This document shows positions 38,501 through 45,743 of a DNA stretch of 64,000 bases, one piece after another; position 1 is the first letter of the stretch, and the number at the start of each line of letters is the position of its first letter. Location: NCBI RefSeq assembly GCF_042466665.1, contig NZ_CP162102.1, positions 3,348,001 through 3,412,000 of the forward strand. The letters are read 5' to 3'. The position numbers were made by a program, and so were the translations under genes. Below the pieces are notes generated by a model. That model was not told where the DNA came from. It searched no databases and was given only the letters and a program-made list of their open reading frames with translations. This stretch comes from Peterkaempfera podocarpi (GTDB taxonomy: Bacteria > Actinomycetota > Actinomycetes > Streptomycetales > Streptomycetaceae).

Positions 38501-40018
38501 TCACCCCACGGGGATCTCCAGCACCACCTTGGTTCCGCCCTCGGGGAGGGCGACCATGTCGAAGGTGCCGCCCAGCTCACCCGTCGCCAGGGTGCGGACG
38601 ATCTGCAGCCCGAGATTGCCGCCGCTCTGCGGGTCGAAGCCCTCCGGCATGCCCCGGCCGTTGTCGGAGACCGTGATCAGCAGGAACTCCTCGATCCTGC
38701 CGCCGCCGCCCCGGGTCTCCGACCGGCCCGGTCTGGTGGCCGGCGCCCGGCCTCGCAGCGCGCCCACCTCCAGGGTCCCGGAGTCCTTGGTACCGAAGGC
38801 GTGCTCCAGCGCGTTCTGCAGCAGCTCGGTGAGGACCATCGCCAGCGGCGTCGCCACCTCGGCCGAGAGGATGCCGAAGGATCCGCTGCGCTTGGTGGCC
38901 ACCCTGCCGTCCTGGGAGAGCTCCATCACCATCGCCAGCACCCGGTCGGCGATCTCGTCGAACGCCACCTGCTCGTCCAGGGTCTGCGAGAGCGTCTCAT
39001 GGACGATGGCGATCGAGCCGACCCGTCGCACGGCCTCGTCCAGGGCCAGCCGTGCCGGGGCGGAATCCATCCGCCGCGACTGGAGCCGCAGCAGGGCGGC
39101 CACCGTCTGGAGGTTGTTCTTCACCCGGTGGTGGATCTCCCGGATGGTGGCGTCCTTGGTCATCAACTCCCGCTCGCGCCGCCGCAGTTCGGTGACATCG
39201 CGGAGCAGCACCAGGGAGCCCACATGGACGCCCTTGGGCTTCAGCGGGATGGCCCTCAGCTGCACCACACCCCCGTGCGCCTCCACCTCGGTCTGCCTGG
39301 GGGCCCAGCCGCTGGCCAGCTTCACCAGGGCCTCGTCCACCGGCCCGCGGGACGGCGGCACCAGTTCCGCGGTGGTGCGGCCGAGGTGGCAGCCGACCAT
39401 GTCGGAGGTGAGGCCGAGGCGGTGGTAGGCGGAGAGGGCGTTGGGGCTGGCGTAGGTGACGATGCCGTCCGCGTCCAGCCGGATCAGGCCGTCGCCGGCC
39501 CGGGGCGCGGCATCCATGTCGACCTGCTCACCCGGGAAGGGGAAGGAACCGGCCGCGATCATCTGGGCGAGGTCGGAGGCGCTCTGCAGATAGGTGAGCT
39601 CCAGCCGGCTGGGCGTGCGCACCGTGAGCAGGTTGGTATTGCGGGCGATCACGCCCAGGACGCGCCCCTCGCGCCGTACCGGTATGGACTCCACCCGCAC
39701 CGGCACCTCCTCGCGCCACTCGGGATCGCCCTCGCGCACGATGCGGCCCTCGTCGTAGGCCGCGTCCAGCAGCGGCCGGCGACCGCGGGGCACCAGATGG
39801 CCGACCATGTCGTCCTGGTGGGAGGTGGGCCCGGTGTTGGGGCGCATCTGGGCGACCGAGACATAGCGGGTGCCGTCGTGCGTGGGGATCCACAGCACCA
39901 GATCGGCGAAGGAGAGGTCGGAGAGCAGCTGCCACTCCGACACCAGCAGATGGAGCCACTCCACGTCGGCGCTGGAGAGGGTGGTGTGCTGGCGGACCAG
40001 TTCGTTGAGCGAGGGCAC
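38501..40018 (-). CDS. pdtaS: Soluble sensor histidine kinase, PdtaS type
   Basis: 505 residues, close to the 501 of mycobacterial PdtaS, with the same order: N-terminal GAF-like domain (about 1-155; SLNELVRQHTTLSSADVEWL), PAS domain (about 175-285; GIVTYASPNALSAYHRLG), HisKA_2 with the H-box EIHHRVKNNLQTVAALLRLQ (His296/297), and a HATPase with N-box LTELLQNALEHAFG and G-boxes VSDNGRGMPEG and GLQIVRTLATGELGG. There is no membrane segment, so it senses a cytoplasmic signal. Partners in this family are ANTAR-domain RNA-binding regulators, none of which is encoded here. Two DasR-like operators lie upstream. Confidence 0.92.
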   Translation of the reverse strand: MPSLNELVRQHTTLSSADVEWLHLLVSEWQLLSDLSFADLVLWIPTHDGTRYVSVAQMRPNTGPTSHQDDMVGHLVPRGRRPLLDAAYDEGRIVREGDPEWREEVPVRVESIPVRREGRVLGVIARNTNLLTVRTPSRLELTYLQSASDLAQMIAAGSFPFPGEQVDMDAAPRAGDGLIRLDADGIVTYASPNALSAYHRLGLTSDMVGCHLGRTTAELVPPSRGPVDEALVKLASGWAPRQTEVEAHGGVVQLRAIPLKPKGVHVGSLVLLRDVTELRRRERELMTKDATIREIHHRVKNNLQTVAALLRLQSRRMDSAPARLALDEAVRRVGSIAIVHETLSQTLDEQVAFDEIADRVLAMVMELSQDGRVATKRSGSFGILSAEVATPLAMVLTELLQNALEHAFGTKDSGTLEVGALRGRAPATRPGRSETRGGGGRIEEFLLITVSDNGRGMPEGFDPQSGGNLGLQIVRTLATGELGGTFDMVALPEGGTKVVLEIPVG

Positions 40019-40070
40019 GCTGCGAGCGTAACCGCAGGACGGGCGGGGCGGCTCACCGGAGCCTCCCAGA

Positions 40071-40086
40071 AGTTGTCCAGACCAAT
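40071..40086 (-). promoter_or_regulatory. DasR-responsive-like element 1 upstream of pdtaS
   Basis: AGTTGTCCAGACCAAT matches the dre consensus AGTGGTCTAGACCACT at 13 of 16 positions. It is 53-68 bases upstream of the pdtaS start. Confidence 0.55.
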
Positions 40087-40111
40087 TCCGGAGACTCTCT
40101 GGACATCCTCA

Positions 40112-40127
40112 AGTGGTCTAGTCCACC
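40112..40127 (-). promoter_or_regulatory. DasR-responsive-like element 2 upstream of pdtaS
   Basis: AGTGGTCTAGTCCACC matches the dre consensus at 14 of 16 positions. Its centre is 41 bases from that of the first element. Confidence 0.6.
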
Positions 40128-40329
40128 ATGGTGCACAGAAAGAGGAGCCCCACCGCGCTATCTGCCCTGACCGCGCGCGGCTCCTCCGGCCGACCGCAAC
40201 CGGGACGGGCTCCGCACAGCCCTCCCCCGGCGCCGCGGCGGCCGGCGACACCGACGGGCTGCGGTGCCGGACGGGCTGAGGGTCCCGCGCCGGCGCCGTG
40301 GCCCGAAGTGCGTCAGGGCGGCCGACATG

Positions 40330-40339
40330 TTGTGTACAA
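40330..40339 (+). promoter_or_regulatory. TTGTGTACAA near-palindrome before the methyltransferase gene
   Basis: Nearly perfect 10-base palindrome in GC-rich surroundings, 93 bases before the methyltransferase ATG; a candidate operator or -35 region. The rest of the 413-base gap between pdtaS and this gene shows only the two dre-like sites and a GGGAG ribosome binding site. Confidence 0.35.
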
Positions 40340-40431
40340 GTCGGGGAGATCGGAGCATCGGCCCTCCCCCGCACCCCCCCTGCTCCTAGGATTGCGGAAC
40401 TTCACGTACCGAAGCGACCGCAGGGAGTGAC

Positions 40432-41250
40432 ATGGTGGGCCTGGACCGCGAGCCGCTGCCCGTCGGGATCGACGTCGCCGTCCCGAGCGTGGCCCGGATG
40501 TACGACTACTACCTGGGCGGCAAGGACAACTACGCGGTCGACCGTGAGGCCTCCGACGAACTGCTCAAGGTGGTGCCGAGCACCAAGGAGCTGGCGCTGA
40601 ACAACCGCCGGTTCCTGCAGCGGGTGGTGCGCCTGCTCGCCGAGGAGTACGGCATCCGGCAGTTCATCGACCACGGATCAGGCCTGCCCACCCAGGACAA
40701 TGTGCACCAGGTCGCCCAGCGGGTCGATCCGGCCTCACGTGTGGTCTACATCGACAACGACCCGATCGTGCTGGCCCACGGGCGCGCCCTGCTGGAGGAG
40801 AACGACGGCACCGCCGTGATCCAGGCGGACATGCGCGAGACCGACGCCATCCTCAGCCACCCCGAGGTGAAGCGGCTGATCGACTTCGACCAGCCGGTGG
40901 CCGCGCTCTTCGTCTCGGTGATGCACTGCATCCCGGACGCCGACGACCCCGCCGCGCTGGTGCGCAGGGTCGCCGAGCGGCTGGTCCCCGGCAGCTACCT
41001 GGTCGTCTGCCAGCTGGTCAGCGAGGACAAGGCCACCCGCGACTTCGTCACCCGCTTCATGGACGAGTCCACCCACGGCAACTGGGGCCGGGTGCGCCAG
41101 GCCCATGAGGTCGAGCGGTTCTTCGACGGCCTGGAGATCCTGGAGCCGGGCCTGGTGGAGGTCTCCACCTGGCGGCCCGACTCCGACCTGGGGCCCAAGC
41201 AGGCCACCCAGGAGTGGATCGAGTTCGGCGGACTGGCCCGCAAGCTCTGA
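40432..41250 (+). CDS. S-adenosylmethionine-dependent methyltransferase, DUF574 family
   Basis: 272 residues of the actinobacterial DUF574/Methyltransf_19 family. The N-terminal signature is PSVARMYDYYLGGKDNYAVDR. The SAM site is FIDHGSGLPTQDNVHQ followed by VVYIDNDPIVLAHG. Later blocks ALFVSVMHCIPDADDP and LVPGSYLVVCQL complete the Rossmann fold. Streptomycetes carry many copies, often beside XRE/DUF397 genes as here; the substrates are unknown. GGGAG precedes ATG 40432. Confidence 0.9.
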   Translation: MVGLDREPLPVGIDVAVPSVARMYDYYLGGKDNYAVDREASDELLKVVPSTKELALNNRRFLQRVVRLLAEEYGIRQFIDHGSGLPTQDNVHQVAQRVDPASRVVYIDNDPIVLAHGRALLEENDGTAVIQADMRETDAILSHPEVKRLIDFDQPVAALFVSVMHCIPDADDPAALVRRVAERLVPGSYLVVCQLVSEDKATRDFVTRFMDESTHGNWGRVRQAHEVERFFDGLEILEPGLVEVSTWRPDSDLGPKQATQEWIEFGGLARKL

Positions 41251-41258
41251 CCGCGCGG

Positions 41259-41322
41259 GCTCGGGGGCGGGCGGGCTCGGGGGCGGGCGGGCTCGGGGGC
41301 GGGCGGGCTCGGGGGCGGGCGG
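41259..41322. repeat. Four exact tandem copies of a 16-base G-rich unit
   Basis: GCTCGGGGGCGGGCGG repeated at 41259, 41275, 41291 and 41307 with no change. It lies between the convergent methyltransferase and XRE genes, ending six bases before the latter's stop. The G-runs could form quadruplexes; a slippage-prone locus. Confidence 0.9.
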
Positions 41323-41328
41323 GCCGGC

Positions 41329-42237
41329 TCAGCCCGTCTGCTCGATGAGCTCCTTCAGGAAGACCAGGGTCTGCCGGGGCGACAGTGCCTCCGCGCAGAG
41401 GCGGTCCAGCACGGCCAGGTAGTTGTCGACGTCGTCCTGCTTGTCCAGGTAGAGCGCGCTGGTCAGCTGCTCCAGGTAGACGATGTCCGGCAGGTCCGGC
41501 TCCTGGAAGCGCAGGATGGTGATCGGCCCGCCGGCCGCCGCCAGGCCGCCGATGGCGAACGTCGCCACCTGAAGGGTGACATTGGGCAGCTGGGCGGCCT
41601 CCAGCAGCCGCTCGAACTGGGCCCGCATCATCTTGGCGTCACCCAGCGGCCGCCGCAGCGAGGCCTCGTCCATCACCGCCCACAGCCGGGGCCCGACCTG
41701 CCCCTGCAGCAGCTTCTGGCGCTCCATCCGCAGATCGACCCGGCGCTCGATGTCGCGCGGGGAGGACCTGGGGTGGCCGAGCCGGACGACCGCGCGGGCG
41801 TACTCCTCGGTCTGCAGCAGGCCCGGGACGAACTGGGCCTCATAGGTACGGATGACCGAGGCCGCCTCCTCCAGGCCGATGTGGGTCTCGAACCAGCCCG
41901 GCAGGACGTCGCCGTACTGGTTCCACCAGCCGGGCGCGTTGGCCTGCCGGGCCAGCGCGAGAAAGTCCGCCCGCTGCTCGTCGTCGACGACGCCGTACAG
42001 GGTGAGCAGGTCGGAGACGTCGCGCTCCTTGAAGCCCACCCGCCCGAGCTCCAGGCGGCTGATCTTCGCGTGTGAGCCACGGATCGCGTCGCCGGCGGCC
42101 TCCCGGCTGATGCCGCGCGATTCGCGCAGTCGGCGCAGCTGAGTGCCCAGCACGATCCGCAGCACCGTCGGCCCACCCCGAGGATGCTCGAGGTAGTGCC
42201 TTATGGACGGCTCGCTACCAGGCCGCATGGCGGTCAT
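41329..42237 (-). CDS. XRE-family helix-turn-helix regulator with DUF5753 domain
   Basis: 302 residues. An N-terminal HTH (LGTQLRRLRESRGISREAAG, then SHAKISRLELGRVGF) is followed by DUF5753 (PGWWNQYGDVLPGWFETHIGLE, VPGLLQTEEYARAV, GGPITILRFQEPDLPDIVYLE). This is the WhiJ/BldB-associated class, of which streptomycetes have dozens, each normally next to a DUF397 gene and an anti-sigma-like ATPase gene; both occur here. It is likely to bind the shared promoter region at 42543-42725. The ATG is at 42235-42237. Confidence 0.92.
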   Translation of the reverse strand: MTAMRPGSEPSIRHYLEHPRGGPTVLRIVLGTQLRRLRESRGISREAAGDAIRGSHAKISRLELGRVGFKERDVSDLLTLYGVVDDEQRADFLALARQANAPGWWNQYGDVLPGWFETHIGLEEAASVIRTYEAQFVPGLLQTEEYARAVVRLGHPRSSPRDIERRVDLRMERQKLLQGQVGPRLWAVMDEASLRRPLGDAKMMRAQFERLLEAAQLPNVTLQVATFAIGGLAAAGGPITILRFQEPDLPDIVYLEQLTSALYLDKQDDVDNYLAVLDRLCAEALSPRQTLVFLKELIEQTG

Positions 42238-42305
42238 TCCGACTCCCCTGAGTGACTGCGCACAGGCACACAGTCTCCCACTGCGGCCCGTCCCAGTACA
42301 GCGCC

Positions 42306-42542
42306 CTAGCCTGCCAGCCCGTCGAAGTCCCCGTCCTTCACCCCGCCGATGAACGCGGCGATCTCCTCCGGGGTGTAGATGAGAGCGGGTCCCTCGGGGT
42401 CGCGCGAGTTGCGGATCGCCGCACCGCCGCCGGGGAGCTCCGCAAGCTCCACGCAGTTGCCATTGGGGTTGCTCCGGCGGCTCTTCCTCCAGGTCACACC
42501 CTGAATGCGGGTGGCGCGGACGCCATTGGGAATCTGCTCCAT
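42306..42542 (-). CDS. DUF397 domain protein
   Basis: 78 residues with the DUF397 core: VTWRKSRRSNPNGNCVELAEL, AIRNSRDPEGPALIYTPEEIAAFIGGVKDGDFD. These small proteins are co-encoded with XRE/DUF5753 regulators and are thought to antagonise or modulate them; the BldB/WhiJ systems are the studied examples. GGAG eight bases before ATG 42540-42542. It precedes the XRE gene on the same strand, with 68 bases between. Confidence 0.92.
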   Translation of the reverse strand: MEQIPNGVRATRIQGVTWRKSRRSNPNGNCVELAELPGGGAAIRNSRDPEGPALIYTPEEIAAFIGGVKDGDFDGLAG

Positions 42543-42572
42543 ATCGCCTGCTCCTTCATCCTCATGTGCGCG

Positions 42573-42646
42573 TGCACGTGCATTTGCACTTGCAGGTGTT
42601 CTTACCGATGCGCTTACGACTGTAATTGCAGATGTGCTTGCAGCAA
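42573..42646. promoter_or_regulatory. Clustered TTGCA/TGCA motifs in divergent DUF397/ATPase promoter
   Basis: Palindrome TGCACGTGCA (42573-42582), TTGCA at 42584 and 42590, then TTGCA at 42626 and 42638 with TTGCAGCAA (42638-42646). The intergenic region is far less GC-rich than its surroundings. Likely operators of the adjacent XRE regulator. Confidence 0.5.
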
Positions 42647-42725
42647 CAGTGCCTCGGCGGGGATAGTGGTGCGAGCAGGCACCGTTCGCGCCCCGATATG
42701 CCCGAGAGGGCCCACGGAGATCGTG

Positions 42726-43208
42726 ATGACAGCGGATACGGCGATTCGACCGGCCACCCCCGCGCACAACGCCACCGGAACCGACCGTGCAGCACCCGGC
42801 ACCTTCGCCACCTGTGCACTCAGCGGCGACCTCCAGGCGGCCGGTGTGGCCCGCCACTTCACCCGCACCACGCTGCAGGGCTGGGACATGGGCGACCTGG
42901 TCGACAATGTCGAGCTGATCGTCTCCGAGATGCTGAGCAATGCCATCCGGCACGGCCTGACCGGCGCCCGCGACCTGCCCGGCACCCCCAATCTGGTGGG
43001 GCTGGGCCTGCTGCGGCGCGGCGGCACCGTGCTCTGCGCCGTCTCCGACCCCAGCAGCGACATCCCCGTGGTGCGGGAGGCCGACGCCTTCGCCGAGTCG
43101 GGGCGCGGCCTCCACTTGATCGACTCGCTCAGCGCCTCCTGGGGCTGGACCCCGCCCAACCGCGCGGGCAAGGCCGTCTGGGCCACCGTGTCCGCCGCCT
43201 GCGGCTGA
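42726..43208 (+). CDS. ATP-binding anti-sigma-like regulatory protein (HATPase_c_2)
   Basis: 160 residues of the GHKL/RsbW-like fold: the helix LVDNVELIVSEMLSNAIRHG is an intact N-box, and SGRGLHLIDSLSASWGW is the G2-box region. Proteins of this type accompany XRE/DUF397 pairs in AbaA-like clusters. It diverges from the DUF397 gene and completes the trio. A GGAG lies nine bases before ATG 42726; the overlapping GTG at 42723 is an alternative. Confidence 0.88.
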   Translation: MTADTAIRPATPAHNATGTDRAAPGTFATCALSGDLQAAGVARHFTRTTLQGWDMGDLVDNVELIVSEMLSNAIRHGLTGARDLPGTPNLVGLGLLRRGGTVLCAVSDPSSDIPVVREADAFAESGRGLHLIDSLSASWGWTPPNRAGKAVWATVSAACG

Positions 43209-43296
43209 GGCCCCCCGCCCTCCCTGCGAGTGACCGCCGGGTCGGCACACGGCCGGGCTGCCGCGCCCGGCCCGCGCTCCGTGCGACGGTGCGGAC

Positions 43297-43725
43297 ATGA
43301 GCCGTCCCGCCCTCGCCGCCCTGCTGCTGCCGGTGGTGCTGGCCGCCGTCGTCTGCATCACCCAGGCGCCGCCCGCGGCCCCGCCCGACGGCAGCAGCGA
43401 CTGGGCGGAAGCGCCGCCCGCGCCGCTCCCCCGCACAGCAGCGGTCAGCGACACCCCGGCGCCGCACCGGCGGCCGCTCCGCCTCCCGCACAGCGCCGGG
43501 CCGGCCCGCACCACCCCCGAGCACAGCCATGTCGCACCCGCTCGCAGAAGCGCGGCCCCCGAAGTCCGGCGCTCTCGCCTCCACCATCGGCATCAGGCCA
43601 ACCGACGGCTTCCAGCCACTCCCGCACACGGCATCCGGGCAGGCATCATGTGCACCCTGGGTGCCCGGACCGGTCAGCTCCCCCGCGAGCTGCTGACCCT
43701 CTGCCGGCGCCTCTACGGCAAGTGA
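43297..43725 (+). CDS. Putative secreted protein, 142 aa
   Basis: The N terminus MSRPALAALLLPVVLAAVVC is a short hydrophobic signal, possibly lipoprotein-like at VVC. The middle 80 residues are Pro/Arg/His-rich low complexity. The C terminus (AGIMCTLGARTGQLPRELLTLCRRLYGK) has two cysteines and resembles short conserved ends of other streptomycete secreted proteins, though I cannot name a family. The ribosome binding site is weak. It ends 22 bases before the next gene, which has a strong one. Confidence 0.5.
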   Translation: MSRPALAALLLPVVLAAVVCITQAPPAAPPDGSSDWAEAPPAPLPRTAAVSDTPAPHRRPLRLPHSAGPARTTPEHSHVAPARRSAAPEVRRSRLHHRHQANRRLPATPAHGIRAGIMCTLGARTGQLPRELLTLCRRLYGK

Positions 43726-43747
43726 ACCGCCCTTCAGGAGGCACGCC

Positions 43748-44185
43748 ATGACGACCGCACACGAGACCTTCCCCGTCCTCGGGCTCCCGGAATGGGACGG
43801 CTGCCGGGGGGCGACCATGCGCGGCGGCACCGGCAGCCTCACCCACTCGCTGATCCACTCCTATGTGGCCGGCGACGACCGCCGCACTCCCCCCACCCTG
43901 GTCTTCGGGCAGTGCACCGAGCGCAGCCAGCACGCCCCGGTGCTCAGCAACCTGCTGGGGTCGGGCCGTCGCTCGACCCAGGCGCGGGTGCTCGGCACCG
44001 AGGCCTTCGCCGCCGAGGTGGAGGGGGTCGCGGTGGAGGGGATCCGGCGAAGATGGGCCGACTCCCGGCTGAACGAGGCCCGCTTCCTGTGGCGGGGCGG
44101 CTTCCACGTCGCCGTGGCGTCCTGGGAGCGGCCGCTGGACGAGGAGTTCTTCGCCTCACTGGGGGTCGTGGACCTCGCCCCCTGA
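43748..44185 (+). CDS. Hypothetical protein, 145 aa
   Basis: Begins MTTAHETFPVLGLPEWDGCRG with a strong AGGAGG seven bases upstream. It has mixed alpha/beta character (HSLIHSYVAGDDRRTPPTLVFG, FLWRGGFHVAVASWERPLDEEFF) and no signal or membrane segment. I recognise no family. It may be co-transcribed with the upstream small secreted protein gene. Confidence 0.65.
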   Translation: MTTAHETFPVLGLPEWDGCRGATMRGGTGSLTHSLIHSYVAGDDRRTPPTLVFGQCTERSQHAPVLSNLLGSGRRSTQARVLGTEAFAAEVEGVAVEGIRRRWADSRLNEARFLWRGGFHVAVASWERPLDEEFFASLGVVDLAP

Positions 44186-44207
44186 CGCCGCCGCCCCCGG
44201 CCCCGGC

Positions 44208-44666
44208 TCAGCGCCAGCGGTAGCGCAGCCGCAGGTTGTCCACCACGAGGTTGAAGCGGGCGCGGTCCAGTGCGCAGGCCTCACGGCGCATACCGTCGGG
44301 GTGCACCCGCATCACCCGGTCCAGGGCGACCCAGGAGTCGCGCCCCGAGCGGTCCCAGGGACCGGAGCCGATGGGCACCCAGTCGCGGTCCCCGTCGTGC
44401 CCCTTGCTGGAGAGCATCACCGCCAGCAGGGTGCCGCCCTCCTCCCGGGCGACCACCAGCACCGGGCGGTCCTTGCCGCGGCCGTCCCGCTCCTCGTACG
44501 GCACCCAGGTCCACACGATCTCACCCGGATCGGGGTCGCCGTCGTGGTCGGGGGCGTAGGCGGTCCGCACGGGGCCGACCTCCACCGGTTCGACCTCCAC
44601 CGTGGCGGAGGAGCCGAAGCGGCCCGGGACATCTGACTCGTCATTGATCAACTGGGTCACTCGCAC
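44208..44666 (-). CDS. PemK/MazF-like protein without a neighbouring antitoxin
   Basis: 152 residues. The core GEIVWTWVPYEERDGRGKDRPVLVVAREEGGTLLAVML-type block, quoted in part (GEIVWTWVPYEERDGRGKDR), matches the PemK/MazF start, where GDIVxV...G.E..K.RPVLVV is typical; SSKGHDGDRDWVPIG and SWVALDRVMRVHPDGMRR follow. No small antitoxin gene is adjacent on either side, so it may be a solitary housekeeping member rather than a toxin. GTG 44664-44666 or GTG 44658-44660 could start it. Confidence 0.7.
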   Translation of the reverse strand: MRVTQLINDESDVPGRFGSSATVEVEPVEVGPVRTAYAPDHDGDPDPGEIVWTWVPYEERDGRGKDRPVLVVAREEGGTLLAVMLSSKGHDGDRDWVPIGSGPWDRSGRDSWVALDRVMRVHPDGMRREACALDRARFNLVVDNLRLRYRWR

Positions 44667-44724
44667 AGGCTACCGATGAGGGCCGCCGATGCCCATGCCC
44701 AGCGGGCAGCGGACCGCACAGGAC

Positions 44725-45672
44725 TCAGTCGGCGGTGGCCCGGCCCGCGGCCCGCAGCAGCTCCATGGCCGGCTCCGAGAGCCGGGTGCCGGTGGGCCAG
44801 ACGGCCCGCAGCGTACGCGCGAGGGCCAGCTCCGGGTCATGGGCCACCTCCATCAGTCGGCCGTCCACCAGGTCCTGGCGGACCGCCAGCTCCGAGAGGA
44901 CGGCCGGAGCCACACCCGAGAGCGCCGCTGCCCGCAGCGGGGCGGTGGAGCCCAGCTCCAGCACCGGGACCTGGGGCCCGTGCCAGGGGCGCAGGGCCCG
45001 CTCCAGGGTCTCCCGGGTGCCTGAGCCCGACTCCCGCAGCAGCAGCGGGGTGGCGGCCAGCTCCTCGCCGGTCACCGGGGTCCTGCGGCGCGCCCAGGGG
45101 TGACCCGGGGCGGTGACGATGACCAGGCGGTCCCGGCCGACGGGGGCAGCGGTGAGGTCGGGCGGGCTCCAGGGGCCCTCGATGAAGCCCAGGTCCGCCT
45201 CCCCGTTGCGCAGCGCCTGCACGACCTGGTCGCTGTTGGCGACCCGTAGCGCGACATGGACGCCCGGCCGGCCCTCGCGGAGGGCGGCCAGCCACCCGGG
45301 CAGCAGCTGCTCGGCCAGGGTGAGGCTGGCCGCAACCTTGAGGCTGCCCTGCTGCTGGGTGCGGAGCGCCTCGATCCCCTCGACCATGGCGTCGGCCTGC
45401 TCCAGCAGTCTGCGGGACCAGTCGGTGACCATCCGGCCCGCGGTGGTGAGCTGCGATCCGGTGGTGGTGCGGACCACGAGCTGCAGGCCGAGCCGTCGCT
45501 CCAGGGTGCGCATCCGCTCGCTGGCGGTGGGCTGGCTGATCCGGAGCCGGGCCGCGGCCCGGCCCAGACTGCCGGTCTCGGCGACCAGCACCAGCAGTTG
45601 CAGCGCCCCCAGGTCGGGCAGCCGGCCGAGCGGCCGTGCGGGGCCGGCATCAGCGGGTTCGTCGATGGCCAT
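44725..45672 (-). CDS. LysR-family transcriptional regulator
   Basis: 315 residues. Winged HTH (LGALQLLVLVAETGSLGRAAARL, ISQPTASERMRTLERRLG), then a substrate-binding domain (GSLKVAASLTLAEQLLPGWL, ADLGFIEGPW, GHPWARRR, LLLRESGSGTRETLERAL). It closely resembles CysL/CbbR-like regulators located beside YeiH exporters. It diverges from the yeiH-type gene, and a LysR box overlaps its own start codon (45670-45686), consistent with autorepression and activation of the exporter. Confidence 0.92.
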   Translation of the reverse strand: MAIDEPADAGPARPLGRLPDLGALQLLVLVAETGSLGRAAARLRISQPTASERMRTLERRLGLQLVVRTTTGSQLTTAGRMVTDWSRRLLEQADAMVEGIEALRTQQQGSLKVAASLTLAEQLLPGWLAALREGRPGVHVALRVANSDQVVQALRNGEADLGFIEGPWSPPDLTAAPVGRDRLVIVTAPGHPWARRRTPVTGEELAATPLLLRESGSGTRETLERALRPWHGPQVPVLELGSTAPLRAAALSGVAPAVLSELAVRQDLVDGRLMEVAHDPELALARTLRAVWPTGTRLSEPAMELLRAAGRATAD

Positions 45673-45686
45673 AGGACAACCCTATG
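45670..45686. promoter_or_regulatory. LysR-type operator between regulator and exporter
   Basis: CATAGG-N5-CCTATG, a perfect inverted repeat containing the LysR T-N11-A motif (T45672 to A45684). It overlaps the regulator ATG and is 58 bases from the exporter start. Confidence 0.7.
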
Positions 45687-45743
45687 ACCTCCCAGGCGAT
45701 CACCCGCTACCGGGAGCCGGCCGCTGAGCGGAAGGTCATGGGT

